Positions 44,975 through 57,186 of a stretch of 64,000 nucleotides of DNA are shown here, piece by piece. This stretch comes from Bryoerythrophyllum caledonicum (taxonomy: Eukaryota > Streptophyta > Bryopsida > Pottiales > Pottiaceae): NCBI GenBank assembly GCA_963971425.1, contig OZ020523.1, positions 20,689,105 to 20,753,104 on the forward strand. The letters run 5' to 3'. A model generated the notes under the pieces. That model made no database searches. It saw nothing but the letters and a program-made list of their open reading frames with translations, and was not told where the DNA came from. The first letter of the stretch is position 1. Every line of letters begins with the position of its first letter. Position numbers and translations under genes: made by a program.

Positions 44975-45255
44975 CATAGACTATCAATGGCAAAATTTCA
45001 CAAATGACCTAGAACTATATTTAATCCCAACACATACACAATAATCTCATCATGGTGGACTTAATTACACACTTATTAGCCTAATTGATGGATTTTACAT
45101 CAAAACACCTAACCATACCCAATACACATCTATCATCAATACCACAACCAACTTCAACTCAGACCACTTCCCAATCCAACTCAATATACCTCATAACACC
45201 CTTATAAGTAGACCTCCCACAACCATCAACTCAAATGATATCAAAATATTAAATC

Positions 45256-45260
45256 CCATA
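45256..45260. repeat. Target site CCATA, left of unit 1
   Basis: CCATA at the left and CCATC at 47,551-47,555 share four bases. The LINE frame rejoins as L-N-P-I-P-K-E-N-L when the unit and one copy are removed. Confidence 0.55.
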
Positions 45261-47550
45261 TGTGGGAGTCTAAAACTCCCACTTGGTTGCCCCTACCAAA
45301 AAAATGAGTTAAAATAAGGTTTTTAGTATTAGTTAACTAGAAAATTAGTTAGTATTGTGTGGAATTAGATTAGATAGCGGATAGTGAAAATAGGGAAATG
45401 CTTAAGTAGTTAATTAGGTTTATAGTGGTGATAAAAACTGGTCATAAAATCACTAGTTCAAGTCCCGGAAAACAATTTCAAAAGAGTCCCAGAAGATATC
45501 CCGGGATGTAAGTCTAAAATCACCACTTAACCTAAATTAACTAGTTAAGTTTAGGGGTAGTTAGAAGTAGTCCTTCCTCTTTTCTAGACGCTAATTCTAG
45601 TTTGAGAGAGTTAGTAGTTAGTTGTAGGAGGAAGAGAAAAAAAAACAAAAAAAAAACAAAAATAAATAAATAAATAAAAGGGTTGATATCCGGGCGGACC
45701 AGGGTACCAGCCGGACCGGGTCCCGGCAACCCTGGGCTGACAACCCGGATACCGACCCAGCAAGGGTCAAACCCTAACCCTGGACGGGCCTGACCCACCC
45801 GAGCCGGACATGGGCCCTGACCCGAGAACCCAGTTTCAGAACCGGGCAGCCCCGGATACGGCACGTAACTCCCTGCCACGCGGAGGAGTCAGCGACGCCG
45901 GGGATATCTTCCCCAACTCCCACCCCCATCATTTATTTTTCTCTCTTCTCCTCTAGACTGCACCGCAGCCTCTCTCTCCCAAATATTTCCCCTTATTTAT
46001 AAATCTCTCTCTCTCTCCCTCCTAGTTTTTCTTTCTCTAGCTTAGTCTTATAAATCTTTTGGAGTTGGGGTTTCAAGTAGAAGAAAGGAGATACAAGTTG
46101 AAGTTTCAAAAAAAAGGAAGAAGAGGAGGTTTGAAGAAGAGGTGCGCACAAGCTACGGTTTGGAGGAAAATGTGCGCGCTTCCTAGGGTGAGAGTAGTGA
46201 TGTCGATGGGGCCCCATTGCGCACCCGGTCACTACCACTTAAGTGGTTTCTCCGGCTACTTACTTTTGTTGGGGAAAAGTTCACCGGTCCCGGGACCGGG
46301 AGTCTTCCAATCTACCGGTCTACGGGTAATCCGCCGGTGACTAGGCTATCCTTGATTTTAGGATCAAGATGCCGTTTTGTCCTTTAGTGGATCTACTTTT
46401 GGAGGATAGCTATTGACTATAGTGCACTGTCTAGATGCCATTTCCACCTTTTAGGGATCTAGTTTGGAGGGTAGCTATTGACTTTAGTGCACTCTCTAGA
46501 TGTCATTTCCACCTTTTGGGGATCTAGTTTTAGAGGGTAGCTAGTAGCATTTGTGTACTTAAGGACCTTGGGCTCTTCTATTAAATACTCTTTTCTTTGT
46601 TGATTTACTCGTGTCTTGCCTTCATTGCTTGTGTCTAGAGTCTTTGTTGAGCTTGTGTGAGTAGACCGGGAGAGAGTTGAGTCTTCATAGTGTGTCTTTG
46701 CTAGGTGTGCAAGGTTGTGACTTGTTGTGTGTTATGTGATTGAGTGTGAGTAGAGTCATCCCGAGGGTGTAGGATATCGAGGTTAGATAGGTGGAGTGAG
46801 ATCCAGGATCTATGCTCCAGACCCTTCACCGGTGGGACCGGGAAGAGTTGCTTCATCGGATGGGATACGGGAAGCCCACGGCTATTTATGATAGCCTCCC
46901 TTAAGTGGAAAGTGTATGGATTGATGGGAGGAGGGGTGATAACCCGCTCTTGGGACACCGGGAGAGATCCCGGCTAAGCCTAAATCCGGAGAATTCTTGG
47001 ATTATTATCCTTGCAGTGAGCAAGTTCCGACGATCTCCGTGGAAGCTTGTCTAGCTCATATGATTTGCTTAGTACTAACTTGTTGTGAGTCTTGTATCTT
47101 CTTGGTTTGATTAATTGGGTGTCGTTGTAGTTGGAACCCGGGCTTGCGTGAACGGATTACCGGGACAAGTTCCCGGTAGATTGTGAAGACCGGTAAACCA
47201 GCTGCGATCTTTTTAATTCTTTCACGGCGTAGGGTTAGACTGTGGATATTGTGGCCTCTGGACTGCGAGAACGGAAGGCAGTGACTTTCCGGGCATTGTA
47301 AAAACTTATGGGAAATCTATTCTGATGTTCAACAGAGTTTAACTGAAACACATGTGGTTACTTCTTACCGGTTACTAAGGTACCGGGGAAGCCATCCTCC
47401 GAGATGTGCTGAGGTATCAAGTGTGAAGTGCTGTTAAGATTTAAAGAGTTTCATGCACGATAAAAATCCCTGTAAACGATCTGGTTAGGCGGGCTTGCTT
47501 AAGGTTAATTTCGGTTAATTTTGATAATAACAAACCATTAGACTACAACA
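45261..47550 (+). mobile_element. TGCA-ORF unit 1 (no ORF)
   Basis: It begins TGTGGGAGTCTAAAACTCCC, a terminal hairpin, and ends ...GACTACAACA. Both ends match unit 2 (TGTGGGAGTG... and ...GACTACGACA). It has the GATGGGGC...GCACCCGG motif at 46,193-46,237 but no element protein, so it is probably an internally deleted relative of unit 2. TTTAGTGGATCTA-type repeats (three units of about 65 bp) lie at 46,375-46,560. Confidence 0.65.
46193..46237 (+). other. Conserved motif (unit 1)
   Basis: AGTAGTGATGTCGATGGGGC, a spacer, then GCACCCGGTCACTA: the same block as in units A, D and 2. It persists here although the protein frame is gone. Confidence 0.6.
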
Positions 47551-47885
47551 CCATCCCAAAAGAAAACCTTGATAACTTTAATACAATATTCTTTGAAAAA
47601 AACTCACTACAAATTGACTCCCTTACAGATATTCTTTCTAACCACCAACACCTCATACACATACAATGGCAAGAAGCCTGTACCACTCTTGACAAACTTA
47701 TTAATGAAATTTCCACTATATTAGAAAAGACCTGTAAAGCGCCCCCGATCCCACAACTCATACCTAGAACCTCGCAACAAGGAGGGTATCTCCTGAGAAA
47801 ACTAGCCAAAACGTGGAAACAACATCTTCTCACATACCACACCATTCGTAAAACAATTTATATTGCTAAAACTAACCACAATTGG
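47551..47885 (+). pseudogene. LINE inter-domain segment between units 1 and 2
   Basis: It reads I-P-K-E-N-L-D-N-F-N-T-I-F-F-E-K and on to K-T-W-K-Q-H-L-L-T-Y-H, typical of the linker between endonuclease and RT. It is cut at ATTGG by unit 2. Confidence 0.6.
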
Positions 47886-48925
47886 TGTCGTAGTCCAGTA
47901 GTTCGTATTTCTTAAAATTAACCAAAATTAACCTTAAGAAAGCCCCACCTAACCGGATTAGTTCCAGGGATTTCTATCGTGCGTTAAACAATTTACTTCT
48001 AAACACAAAGCCATTTCAAAATACCTTAGCACATCCCGGAGAATGGCTTCCCGGGCATTTTCATGACCAACAAATAGCAACCGACTTGTTTAGTTTAAAC
48101 TCCGTTGAGCGTCGGAGTAGATTTCCGGTGAGTTTTTATAGTGCCCGGAAAATCACTACCCTCCGTTCTCGCAGTCCAGAGGCCATCAAAAATCCACAAG
48201 CTAAACTACCCTTAGATTTAGACAAAAGGTTGTAGTTAGTTTCCCCGGGTTTCACAATCTCCCGGAAGGCTATCCCGGGGAGGTTTTCCCGGAAAAGCCT
48301 TCCCGGTGAATAGGTCACGCAAACCCGGGTTTCCCACCACAACCACACCTAATGAATCAAAGCAAAAATAATGTAAGAATCATAACAAGCTAGTGTCATA
48401 CAAACAAAATGAGCAAGACTTCCTTCTACGGGGATTATGGAGCCTCATCCGCCGCAAGGGTAGAAACCTTAGAATACTCTAAGATAAGGCTTAACCGGCA
48501 CCTCTACCGGCGTACCAAGAGTGGGGATATCACCCCTCCTCTCCTACCAATCCAAGCACTTCCCACTTAAGGAACGCTATCATTAATAGCGGTGGGTTTT
48601 CCCGGATCCCGGATCCGGTGAAAACAACCCTTCCCGGTCCCGGACCGGTCTCTAGGGTTTGAAGTAGGTCCCGGACCTCCCTTCACCTATTCTAACTTGG
48701 ATGCCCTACACCCTCCAAAAGCCTCGGGCTCACAACACACACTAGCAAGTCACAACTTCACATCACCTAGGCAAAGACACACTAGGAGGACTCACCTCTT
48801 TCTATCTTCACTTGCAACAAACTCTACAAAAGTCAAGACAACATATCAATGAAGACACAAAGAAAAGAAAGAAGACACAAGGATACATATAAGGACACCA
48901 AAGACATGAGCAAAGACATAAACAT

Positions 48926-49130
48926 AAGCAAAGACACAAAGAGGGAATGAAGATACAAAGAAGGAGTGTAAAGACACAAAAAACACAAGCAAAGACACAA
49001 AGAGGGAATGAAGATACAAAGAAGGAGTGTAAAGACACAAAAACACAAGCAAAGACACAAAGAGGGAATGAAGATACAAAGGAGTGTAAAGACACAAAAA
49101 CACAAGCAAAGACACAAAGAGGGAATGAAT
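48926..49130. repeat. 60-bp minisatellite in unit 2
   Basis: Three and a half units contain CAAAGACACAAAGAGGGAATG and AGGAGTGTAAAGACACAAAA. The minus-strand Cys/Leu/Phe-rich frames across it are artefacts. Confidence 0.9.
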
Positions 49131-49324
49131 TAAAAGGAGCACCAAGCCCCCCTTAAGTACACCAAGGCCACTCACTAAACTACGAAAACCTAGATCCACA
49201 AATCATGGAAAAAAGAATCTAGATCCTATAATCTAGGGTGGCCTAGTCACCGGGACACCGGGAAATCCCGGTTTCCGTTCCCGGTAACCATATCCTCAAT
49301 AATAAGAGGAAAATGGAAGAATTC

Positions 49325-49380
49325 ACTTAAGTGGCAATGACCGGGTGCACAATAGGGCCCCATCGACATCATTACTCTCA
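49325..49380 (-). other. Conserved post-ORF motif (unit 2)
   Basis: Minus strand: GTAATGATGTCGATGGGGCC, a spacer, then GCACCCGGTCATTGCCACTT. It lies about 140 bp after the ORF stop. Confidence 0.6.
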
Positions 49381-49522
49381 CTTAGTTCAATCAACCACCT
49401 TCCAAAATCTTCCCACCAATGGTAGGAAAATTACATAACAAAACATAACATTTAACAAAAAAAACATAACAAAACATAACATGACATAACCAGTAGCATT
49501 GAAACATAGACTTCCGGTAAGT

Positions 49523-50158
49523 CTAGTCGGAGAAATAATAAACATCCTCCTCTTCCTCCTCTAAGCATTCAAAATGCTCGTAAAGGTGAAATAGGTATGG
49601 CGTGAGGAAAACTTTCGTATTCTCACCTTCTTGAATGGCACGAATTTGAGGTGTTAACACTTCTTGAAGAAGAAGTATCCAATCCGGAGAGGAGACGTCG
49701 AAATAAGCTTGCACATAAGCCGTTGCCAACCTCACCGGGATTCGCTCCTTCCGGTTGGGATGGAAAATCGAGTTTAAAAACTCAATCACCCTTCTCAACC
49801 TTAAATCGATGAAGCATGAGCTATGATATCCCTCGGAGGAATCATAGCTCCGAGAGGTGTGAGAATCTAGCAATACCTTGTTATTTCTCGGCTTCCAACC
49901 CTCCCGGTTTTCGAATGAGTAGACCTTCCTCCATTTCCTTCGAGTCCATACCCGAGGCTTGGCCCGGTAAGCTCCCCGGGAAGTCCCGGGTGATGCCAAT
50001 TCTTCCACTACTCCACCTCCCGCCAACTTCCAAGGCTTCTCGTATAATCCTCCACACCCCATCCGAATGAGATCCTCTTCAAGTTGCCTTCCTTCTTCCG
50101 TCCCTTCCCGCTTGTTGGGATCCACTTTCAACAACTTGAAAGTAGCCGGTAGAGCCAT
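49523..50158 (-). CDS. Unit 2 element protein (short form)
   Basis: 211 residues corresponding only to the N-terminal domain of the family: L-E-E-D-L-I-R-M-G-C-G-G-L-Y-E-K-P-W, W-R-K-V-Y-S-F, R-V-I-E-F-L-N-S-I-F-H-P-N-R-K-E-R-I-P-V-R-L-A, D-W-I-L-L-L and T-P-Y-L-F-H-L-Y. It ends in a run of Glu (E-C-L-E-E-E-E-E-D) where the longer members continue into an acidic linker. The frame is intact, so either the coiled-coil half was lost or a short form is encoded. The function is unknown. Confidence 0.6.
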   Translation of the reverse strand: MALPATFKLLKVDPNKREGTEEGRQLEEDLIRMGCGGLYEKPWKLAGGGVVEELASPGTSRGAYRAKPRVWTRRKWRKVYSFENREGWKPRNNKVLLDSHTSRSYDSSEGYHSSCFIDLRLRRVIEFLNSIFHPNRKERIPVRLATAYVQAYFDVSSPDWILLLQEVLTPQIRAIQEGENTKVFLTPYLFHLYEHFECLEEEEEDVYYFSD

Positions 50159-50159
50159 G

Positions 50160-51300
50160 TTGTCCCGGGAAATTCACCGGGACACCTATGTCTCAAAAAT
50201 GCTACTTGACTTACACAAAAACAACACTTAAGTACAACACCCCTTTTGAAGTAAAGAGGTTTCTCAAGGGTTTACCGGTGACCACCGGGAGACCGGGACG
50301 AACTTAGAATTTGTGCAAGACAAAGTTATGCAAAATTTGCATAACTCTTCTCACAAATCCAAACAATCACAAGTCTTCTTACAAAAGAAGAGAAACAACA
50401 ATAGAAGTGAGAGTAGGAGTTTTTATGACAAACAAGGAGATTTTACAAACAAGCAATTGTACAACTAGAAGTTGCACATACACAAAAGATGAAATTTACA
50501 AGGTGGAGGCACTTTGCTTACAAAGATTCAAGTGCCTTGGAGTTGCTTCCGCCACTCCTAGTCTCTTTGCGTTTCTCGCACTCTTACAACCTTCAAACCC
50601 CAAAAACCCTAATCTAAAATAGATTTAGGTTTTTGGGTTTTCTTCCGTCTTCTTCTTCCTTCAAGCTCCAAGCTCCACCAAGGTTTTTAAGATTCAAACC
50701 CTAACTCTAAATCTCTCAAAACTTAGTTTCCTCACTTCTAAAATTTAAAGACACAAAAGAGGAAATCCTTCCTCTTGTAATTGTGCAAGCCTCTTTACTC
50801 ACAAACCCACCAATTGTATCTACCCTAGACACTCCTCGGTCTCTTACTTCCTTGCATCAAAGAGAACAAGAAAAAGGAGAGACAACCCAAGAAGAACAAC
50901 AAAAAAACAAACAACCTCTCCTCCCCTTGGTGTCTTCGCGGCCCTCCTCTTCTTCCTCCTCTATTAAAATAAAAGCTACTGTCCGGGCCGGGGGATAGGG
51001 TCCCGGTCCCGGTCCCGGTCCTTTTTTTTTTTTTTTTTTTTTTTTGACACAAAGTCCTGTCCGGGCCGGGGGATCGGGTCCCGGTCCCGGCTGGTGGTCG
51101 GGCCGGGGGTTGTGACCCGGTCCCGGCCACCACAGGGTCGGGGTTGGGATCCCGGCCCTGGGCCATTTATTTATTTATTTATTTATATATATATTTTTTT
51201 ATATTAAAAAAAATCTAATTTATTTTATTCTTTTCTAATTAAATAAAAATCTAATTCATTTACAAAACAAAACATAAAGACTAACTAACTGACTAAAAGA
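50160..51300. other. Leader region of unit 2
   Basis: No gene is seen on the minus strand upstream of the ORF. Features are a pyrimidine/purine-rich stretch at 50,640-50,960, CCGGTCCCGGTCC repeats at 51,000-51,150, a 24-base T run at 51,022-51,045, and TTTA repeats near 51,165-51,185. Confidence 0.5.
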
Positions 51301-51717
51301 ATTTGAAAAAAAACTACAATTACTAATATAACTAATCTATCTTCTTACTAATCTAGTTAAATAAGGTATTAACTAATATGTGAAAACCTTAACTATAAAA
51401 ATTTGATTAGAATGGTGGTTCCACATAAAGAAGTACCGGGAAGGTTTTTGGACTATCCCGGGAAAGGTTTTCCCGGCCTCCCGGGCATCTTTCATAGTGT
51501 TTCCGGGTATAGGAATTTACTAGTTTAAGACCCGGTATTATTACCATTCTAAAACTAATTAAGAAGTTAAGCATTTTCCTATTTTACCTAATTCTTATAC
51601 TAACTAATTATATGTACAATTAACTACTTTCTAACAACAATTAATGAAAACAAATACTTTTAACTCATTTTTTTAGTGGGGCCTATAAAGTGGGAGTTTT
51701 CACACTCCCACAATTGG

Positions 51718-53008
51718 CGAATCCACCCCATACTCTCCGCACTACGAAACCTCCGTCACCCTCAAATCCCACAAGTACCACTGGCCAACAATCCTCACGA
51801 AGACTGACTAAAACACATTGCAAGCATTGCAAAAACTGCCTACAAAGAAGCTAGGAAAATTACTACAAAATATGCAAGAGAATGTGTCAAAAAAGCCATT
51901 TCTAAGTATCGTCAATTACATGAAACTAGCCCAAAAAAGATTAATAGAAAAGTCTTTAAAAATAACACAAACTTACCACTGGATTGCATTTTAGATCAAA
52001 ACAATATCATTCCAACCAGCCCAGATGACATCGCAAACGAAATACATTTTCAACAATCCATAAACAATAGACTATCCACCCCCCCATGTCACTTCCAACC
52101 ACAACATACATCAACATGCACGTGCGGAGTTAGGCAATACCCGTGGCATGATCTTGACGGATTTACCATTGATAAAAGAGGTGAACCATCAACCCCTCTC
52201 CACATATATTATAACAGAGACACATACAACAGATGCCTAAAAAATTTGGGAACCAACAAAGCCCAGGCCGAGACCATATACCTAACTTAATTCTAAAAAA
52301 CATGCCCCCAAGATTCCATGACCTTCTATCATTATTTTTCCTTCATTGCTACAAACAAAAATCAATTCCCGCATCTTGGAAAACAAGTTTAACAATCTTA
52401 TTATACAAAAAGGCAACCCAGCCGTGCTACCTAACCACCGACCTATTGCCTTAGCTAACACCATTTACAAATTGTACACAAGCACACTAACATCAATATT
52501 ATCGGCCTACGGGAAAAAACAACAAATATTACACGAAAGCCAAGAAGGGTTTAGAGCCGAGAGAAGTACCACACGGCAACTTCAAACCCTCATTGCCGCT
52601 CTTGAGGATGCAAAATTCACTAATAAAGACATTTGTATACTCTACATAGACTCTAAAAACGTGTTCGGTTCCATTGACCATCCTCAATTGCTAGCCATTA
52701 TGAGTGATCTTGGGTACCCGGAAGACGCAGTCACACTGGTTGGCGCAATATACTCCCAATCTACGACTACATATGTTGGAGAATTCTTTGGTAAAACACA
52801 ACCTATCCCCATCCAATGCGGTACCATCCAAGGCAATACATTGAGTCCATACCTCTTCATTATTTTTCTAGAACCTCTATTGAGATGGCTTCAAAGAGGT
52901 AATAATGGCTACACCTTTGGCACCTCAAAAGTCACCATAAACTTGGCCGCATATGCCGACGATCTAGCGGCCATCTCCGGACGTATTAAATCACTCCAAA
53001 CTCAGTAA
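51718..53008 (+). pseudogene. LINE reverse transcriptase region
   Basis: The frames carry N-K-A-P/Q-G-R-D-H-I-P-N (52,250), I-P-A-S-W-K-T-S, N-H-R-P-I-A-L-A-N-T-I-Y-K, E-G-F-R-A-E-R-S-T, Y-I-D-S-K-N-V-F-G-S-I-D-H and the catalytic A-Y-A-D-D-L-A. Frame changes occur near 52,250 and 52,390-52,430. Asp residues of the active site are present, but the frame is not continuous. Confidence 0.8.
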
Positions 53009-53245
53009 GACAAAATAGACAAATTTTGTCTATGGACCGGGATGAAACTTGGGGTTCAAAAATGTGCCGTAATTGAATGCCCAAATAAATCCAAAATAAA
53101 TCCGAGCTACCAATATCCACTATCGTAACCAACCAATTCCGGTTCTCAACCAAAACCAACCCTACATATACCTTGGAATAAACCTAGCACCATCTTTAAA
53201 ATGAAAAATTCAAATTCACCCTGCTACTACAAAACTAATTAAACA

Positions 53246-54223
53246 ATGGAAAATATAGAGGGTGACAAAATATGCCTCTCCAGATGCCCCAACCCTTGCA
53301 CCACTCCGACCCCCTTCAAAGCCCCACCTTACACACTTAAAGACCCGTACATCATTGGTCACAATGACATCCATCCCAACACCAACCTCCTACTAAACCC
53401 TCCAAACCCGCCACACTCACGACCATATGTCCCTCCACCACATATATTAAAAAATCCTTCCATGCACCCTATAAACAACATTACCGCGCACAGACATAGA
53501 AAATACATTGACTCCAACAACATAAGCAAACAATATACATCATACCTATGCCATTGGCCCCACAATAACACCACCAACAGCAAATGGCTCTCGCAAAGAA
53601 ATCTTTTCTCCTGGCACAACCCAAACGCTTCTCTACATAACACCGAAATCCTCACACAATACTACTTTAGAACTCAAAACAATTATTACCTGAATATCAT
53701 ACAATTACACCACCCCCAAGCACAACCTCGAGATAGAAGATTTGTCACGCCACCCCTTATTATCCCCCTCCTCAACATCTTTACAACCGAATGCAACCCC
53801 AAAACTAACATACTTGCACAAACAAATACAATCAAAATACAACAAGATAATGCCCACATATACGAAGGTAATGGTAGACACCTAATAACCATACCACTCG
53901 CTAGACTACAATGGTTGTGGAACCAATACCACAAGGCACTACAAACCCCCATTAACATTGAACCAATACCTCAAACATTTGAAACCGAAATTGTTTGGCT
54001 ATACCAAAAATATAAATACCGTATACCCAAAAATGACCCCTTTAAAAATGCACATTACATAATATCTGATCCTATCTTAGACTACCTTATTACATCCCTG
54101 AATATCACACATTCATACTTCTCATCCCGCGTTACATGCTCCACAAAAATTTCAAAATTCTACTCTCCATTTGAACGTGATAAAAATTTTGGTTCTCTTG
54201 GAAAAGCTTTTGACTATAGGTAG
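53246..54223 (+). pseudogene. LINE region between RT and RNase H
   Basis: This frame, 325 codons long, has low similarity to anything I know, but its position and its ending F-Y-S-P-F-E-R-D-K-N-F-G-S-L-G are as in plant-type LINEs with RNase H. It ends at a stop at 54,221. Confidence 0.5.
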
Positions 54224-54556
54224 AGCGGAATAGGTCTTGCACACCCTCACAACAAAGAAGAAACGCACCAAACAACACATTGGGCACGCCTAGCGGCAAA
54301 CAATTATCCCAACCACAACATCACCATTATTATCACTCCCGACACTAATTGGTACCACAACTCTAACCCACACCTAGGCCCATTCCCGGACTCCCACATC
54401 ATAGTACTATTTGAAGCCGACTCTATTACTTACAAAGAACCCACTATACCACCGCAAATACAAACACCTCGTCTTGAACCAACAACCCTACGTATCCTAT
54501 GTATTCATCACGAAACTCGAGAGATAGGTACATTAGAAAACCTCACGCATTTCACT

Positions 54557-55560
54557 TTGATAGCAAAAAATCTAAACATCAATAAGGTATACACCACAAT
54601 TGCTCCACCCACACCTATTCCAATCCGTGTAATTCGTAACAAAAAATGGTCTAAAACCCCCCACACAAACATTTCCGCACCACCTATTACCAAATTAAGC
54701 CTACCACTCTCTAACTACCAAATTAATACCGACCTTAAATTTGACCTCAACTTTAGCTACTACACCGACGGCTCCTTTAAAGAACCAACCGAAGTAAGTC
54801 CGGGACATTGGCACCGGGAAAAGCCGGTTATGGGATATACAACCCAACCAAACAAATTAAATTAGGCAAAAGACTATATGGACTCCAAAATATTCTAAGA
54901 GCCGAACTGATGGCTATACACAAAACCCTAAAGATAATCACCACCCAATACCCAAACGAACCGGCTCACATTTTTACAGATTGCATAAATGCATTATATC
55001 TCCTTGATACACACAGAAAACACCCCACTTTACATAGCAGTCACCCGGAGCAAACTATCCTCACATCTATGGTTGTAATGCTCCAAAATCGCACACAAAT
55101 CACTATACTCCATAAAGTTCAAGTTCATGCTAATATCGCCGGCAATGAACAAGCTGACAAACTAGCAAAGGAAGGAAGAGAAAATAACCTTGAAAAACTT
55201 ACAAAAAATTTCCCCAATATTGATAAATGGACCCGCAACCCAAACATTCACAACGAAATGTCCACCAATTTTTGGAAAAACCCTATAATTACGGATCCAC
55301 AAATCACATGCCTAATCAAATTCCGCATCGGACAATACATGGGAAATGCCCGCAAACAACTCTTCTTTGAAATAGAAAGATTTCCTACAATAACATGTCC
55401 AATTTGCAACACCACAGACCCGGACACATGGCTACATGTCTTATTCAAATGCCAAAACCCCCATATACACTCACTAATTGCCAAAAGACACAACAAAGCC
55501 GTATGGACAATTCGTAAACTACTGTATCATCAACCAAATCCCGTTGCTTCATTCTCATGA
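54557..55560 (+). pseudogene. LINE RNase H and C-terminal zinc-finger region
   Basis: F-S-Y-Y-T-D-G-S-F (first Asp) is in one frame. L-R-A-E-L-M-A-I (Glu), H-I-F-T-D-C-I-N-A-L (second Asp) and H-A-N-I-A-G-N-E-Q-A-D-K-L-A-K-E-G (last motif) are in the next. Then C-P-I-C-N...H-V-L-F-K-C is the usual C-terminal Cys-His finger. One frameshift at about 54,830 separates the first Asp from the rest. Confidence 0.85.
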
Positions 55561-56209
55561 ATGCCGGAACCTTTAATGACAACCCACAAAAAAATACGGT
55601 CCCTCCTTAGCTATTACCATGCATATGTTGCACTCAAAGATGCCACTGTAATGCAAGATTCAAACCCGACCTACTATGTGTTAGAGGTCTATCATACAAA
55701 GACCCCCCACCAAACCACATAGACCCTAGTCTCACTATTCAATTTATTGAATTCACATATTTAATGATAGATTCTCTCCGAACATTATTGCAAACAAAAC
55801 AAATAAATACCAACCACTATTTAACGATATTCAAGTACTAGGATGGAAAGTAGACCCCCTCATTGTCATTACCGCCGGTGCTAGAACCACCACCTTCATT
55901 CCCTCAATGACAACCCTTGAAGAAACATTCAAAATCCCCATCACTTCAATCAAAACCACTTTTTCAAATATTAACATTATTGCAATTCAACATGCTATGT
56001 TGATACTCCTACACAAACAAAAACTTGAAAACAACCAACCCCTTCCTGACCCTTCCGACCCTCCGTTCATAGACTAACCTTTGCATTTCACCATACACCC
56101 CCCCTTTTTGGAGACCTTTGGTACCTATGGTCCTTCGTTCTTGGCTACTTGTTACTGGGTACATAGTGTCTATCCTCGAAAAGGGGAAGTAGTTCCATAC
56201 TACTAACCC

Positions 56210-56300
56210 ATGCCCGGTGGGCATGGACTTAGTGGTGGAACGAACGGACACTTTATTCACGCCAGCCCCCTACGGAGACCATCGTTCTTCTTCTTGGAAT
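56210..56300. repeat. Short repeat shared with 58,563-58,660
   Basis: TTAGTGGTGGAACGAACGGACACTTTATTCA-type sequence (given by position 56,229-56,259) recurs at 58,568-58,598 with a few changes. It lies just outside LINE-derived sequence here. Confidence 0.6.
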
Positions 56301-57165
56301 TTTTCCAAAAATTGGTGGAGAGTTCTTTGTCAATGTTTGTATTATTGGTCCATTTATCAATATTAGAGAATTTTTCCATGAGTATTTCCAAGTTCTTATT
56401 TAGGTCATGTTTTTTGAGGTATTTATTTAAGAATCTTATGGGGCCTTTGTCGAGGGTCTCGGCCATTGAGGGCCATTCATATCTATGAAAGTAGTAATGG
56501 GTGGCGTAAGCATGTTCATATAGGTGATTGACATCTTGGTAGGCTTTCTCTCGACCTCCTCTTGCTAGTCTGTCGGCTTGTTCGTTGTTGTCCAGGTTAG
56601 CATGGGCTCAAACCTTATGTAGTGTGGTGATTTGTGTGCCATTTTGGAGCATTTCGACCATGGATGCTAAGATAGTTTGGTCCGGATGACTATTGTGTTG
56701 AGTGGGGTATTTTATGTGTGTGTTTAGGAGGTATAATGTATTAATGCAATCTGTGAAAATGTGGGCCAGTTCATTGGAGTATTGCATGGTAATTATCTTG
56801 AGGGTATTGTGGATAGCCATCATTTCGGCTCTAAGGATATTTTGGAGTCCATGTAGTCTTTTGGCAAGTTGAATTCGCTTGGTGGAGTTGTATATTTCAT
56901 AGCCGGCTTTTTCCCGGTGCCAATGGCCCGGACTTACTTTGGTTGGTTCTTTGAAAGAACCATTGGTGTAGCAACTAAAGTTGAGGTCAAATTTTAGAGG
57001 GGTGTGAGTTTGGTACTTGGGAAGTGAGGGGGTTCGAGAGGCTAGTGGTGTGGAGCTATATGTAGGAGGGGTCTTTGACTATTTTTTATTGTGGTTTACA
57101 TGAGTTAGTATGGATGTGGGTGGAGCAATTGCAGTGTATACATTATTGATGTTGAGATGTTAATA
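56290..57165 (-). mobile_element. 5'-truncated LINE fragment, minus strand
   Basis: The reverse complement matches 54,570 to about 55,280 of the plus-strand LINE: start ATCAATAATGTATACACTGC, then the D-G-S-F block, L-R-A-E-M-M-A-I and F-T-D-C-I-N, ending after S-T-N-F-W-K-N. It diverges there. It lies about 20 bp after the donor of exon 4 of the AP5Z1-like gene. Confidence 0.8.
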
Positions 57166-57186
57166 TGTCCTCGTACATATAATTAC

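Larger units (their letters stand above)
47886..51712 (-). mobile_element. TGCA-ORF unit 2
   Basis: In plus orientation it starts TGTCGTAGTCCAG and ends ...CACACTCCCACA, with ATTGG on both sides (47,881-47,885 and 51,713-51,717). On the minus strand: terminal hairpin, AT-rich leader with a TTTTTTTTCAAATTCTTTTAG block like the start of EC, a GC-rich segment with a 24-T run, a 211-residue ORF, the conserved motif and a 3' region. The element is 3,827 bp with no RT, integrase or LTR pair. Confidence 0.75.
44160..56095 (+). mobile_element. LINE with RNase H, split by units 1 and 2
   Basis: The segments are 44,160-45,260, 47,551-47,885 and 51,718-56,095; removing both insertions restores the order endonuclease, linker, RT, RNase H, CCHC. 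The joined LINE is about 5.8 kb. The frame is broken in many places, so it is inactive. C-richness of the sense strand (few G) is striking. No poly(A) tail was identified at the 3' end near 56,095, where a run of C precedes different sequence. Confidence 0.75.

Noticed and set aside
45420..45475. Possible pol III A and B boxes (TAGTGGTGATAA..., AGTTCAAGTCC) in unit 1
   Set aside because: B-box fit is good, but no tRNA fold or SINE structure and no matching block in unit 2.
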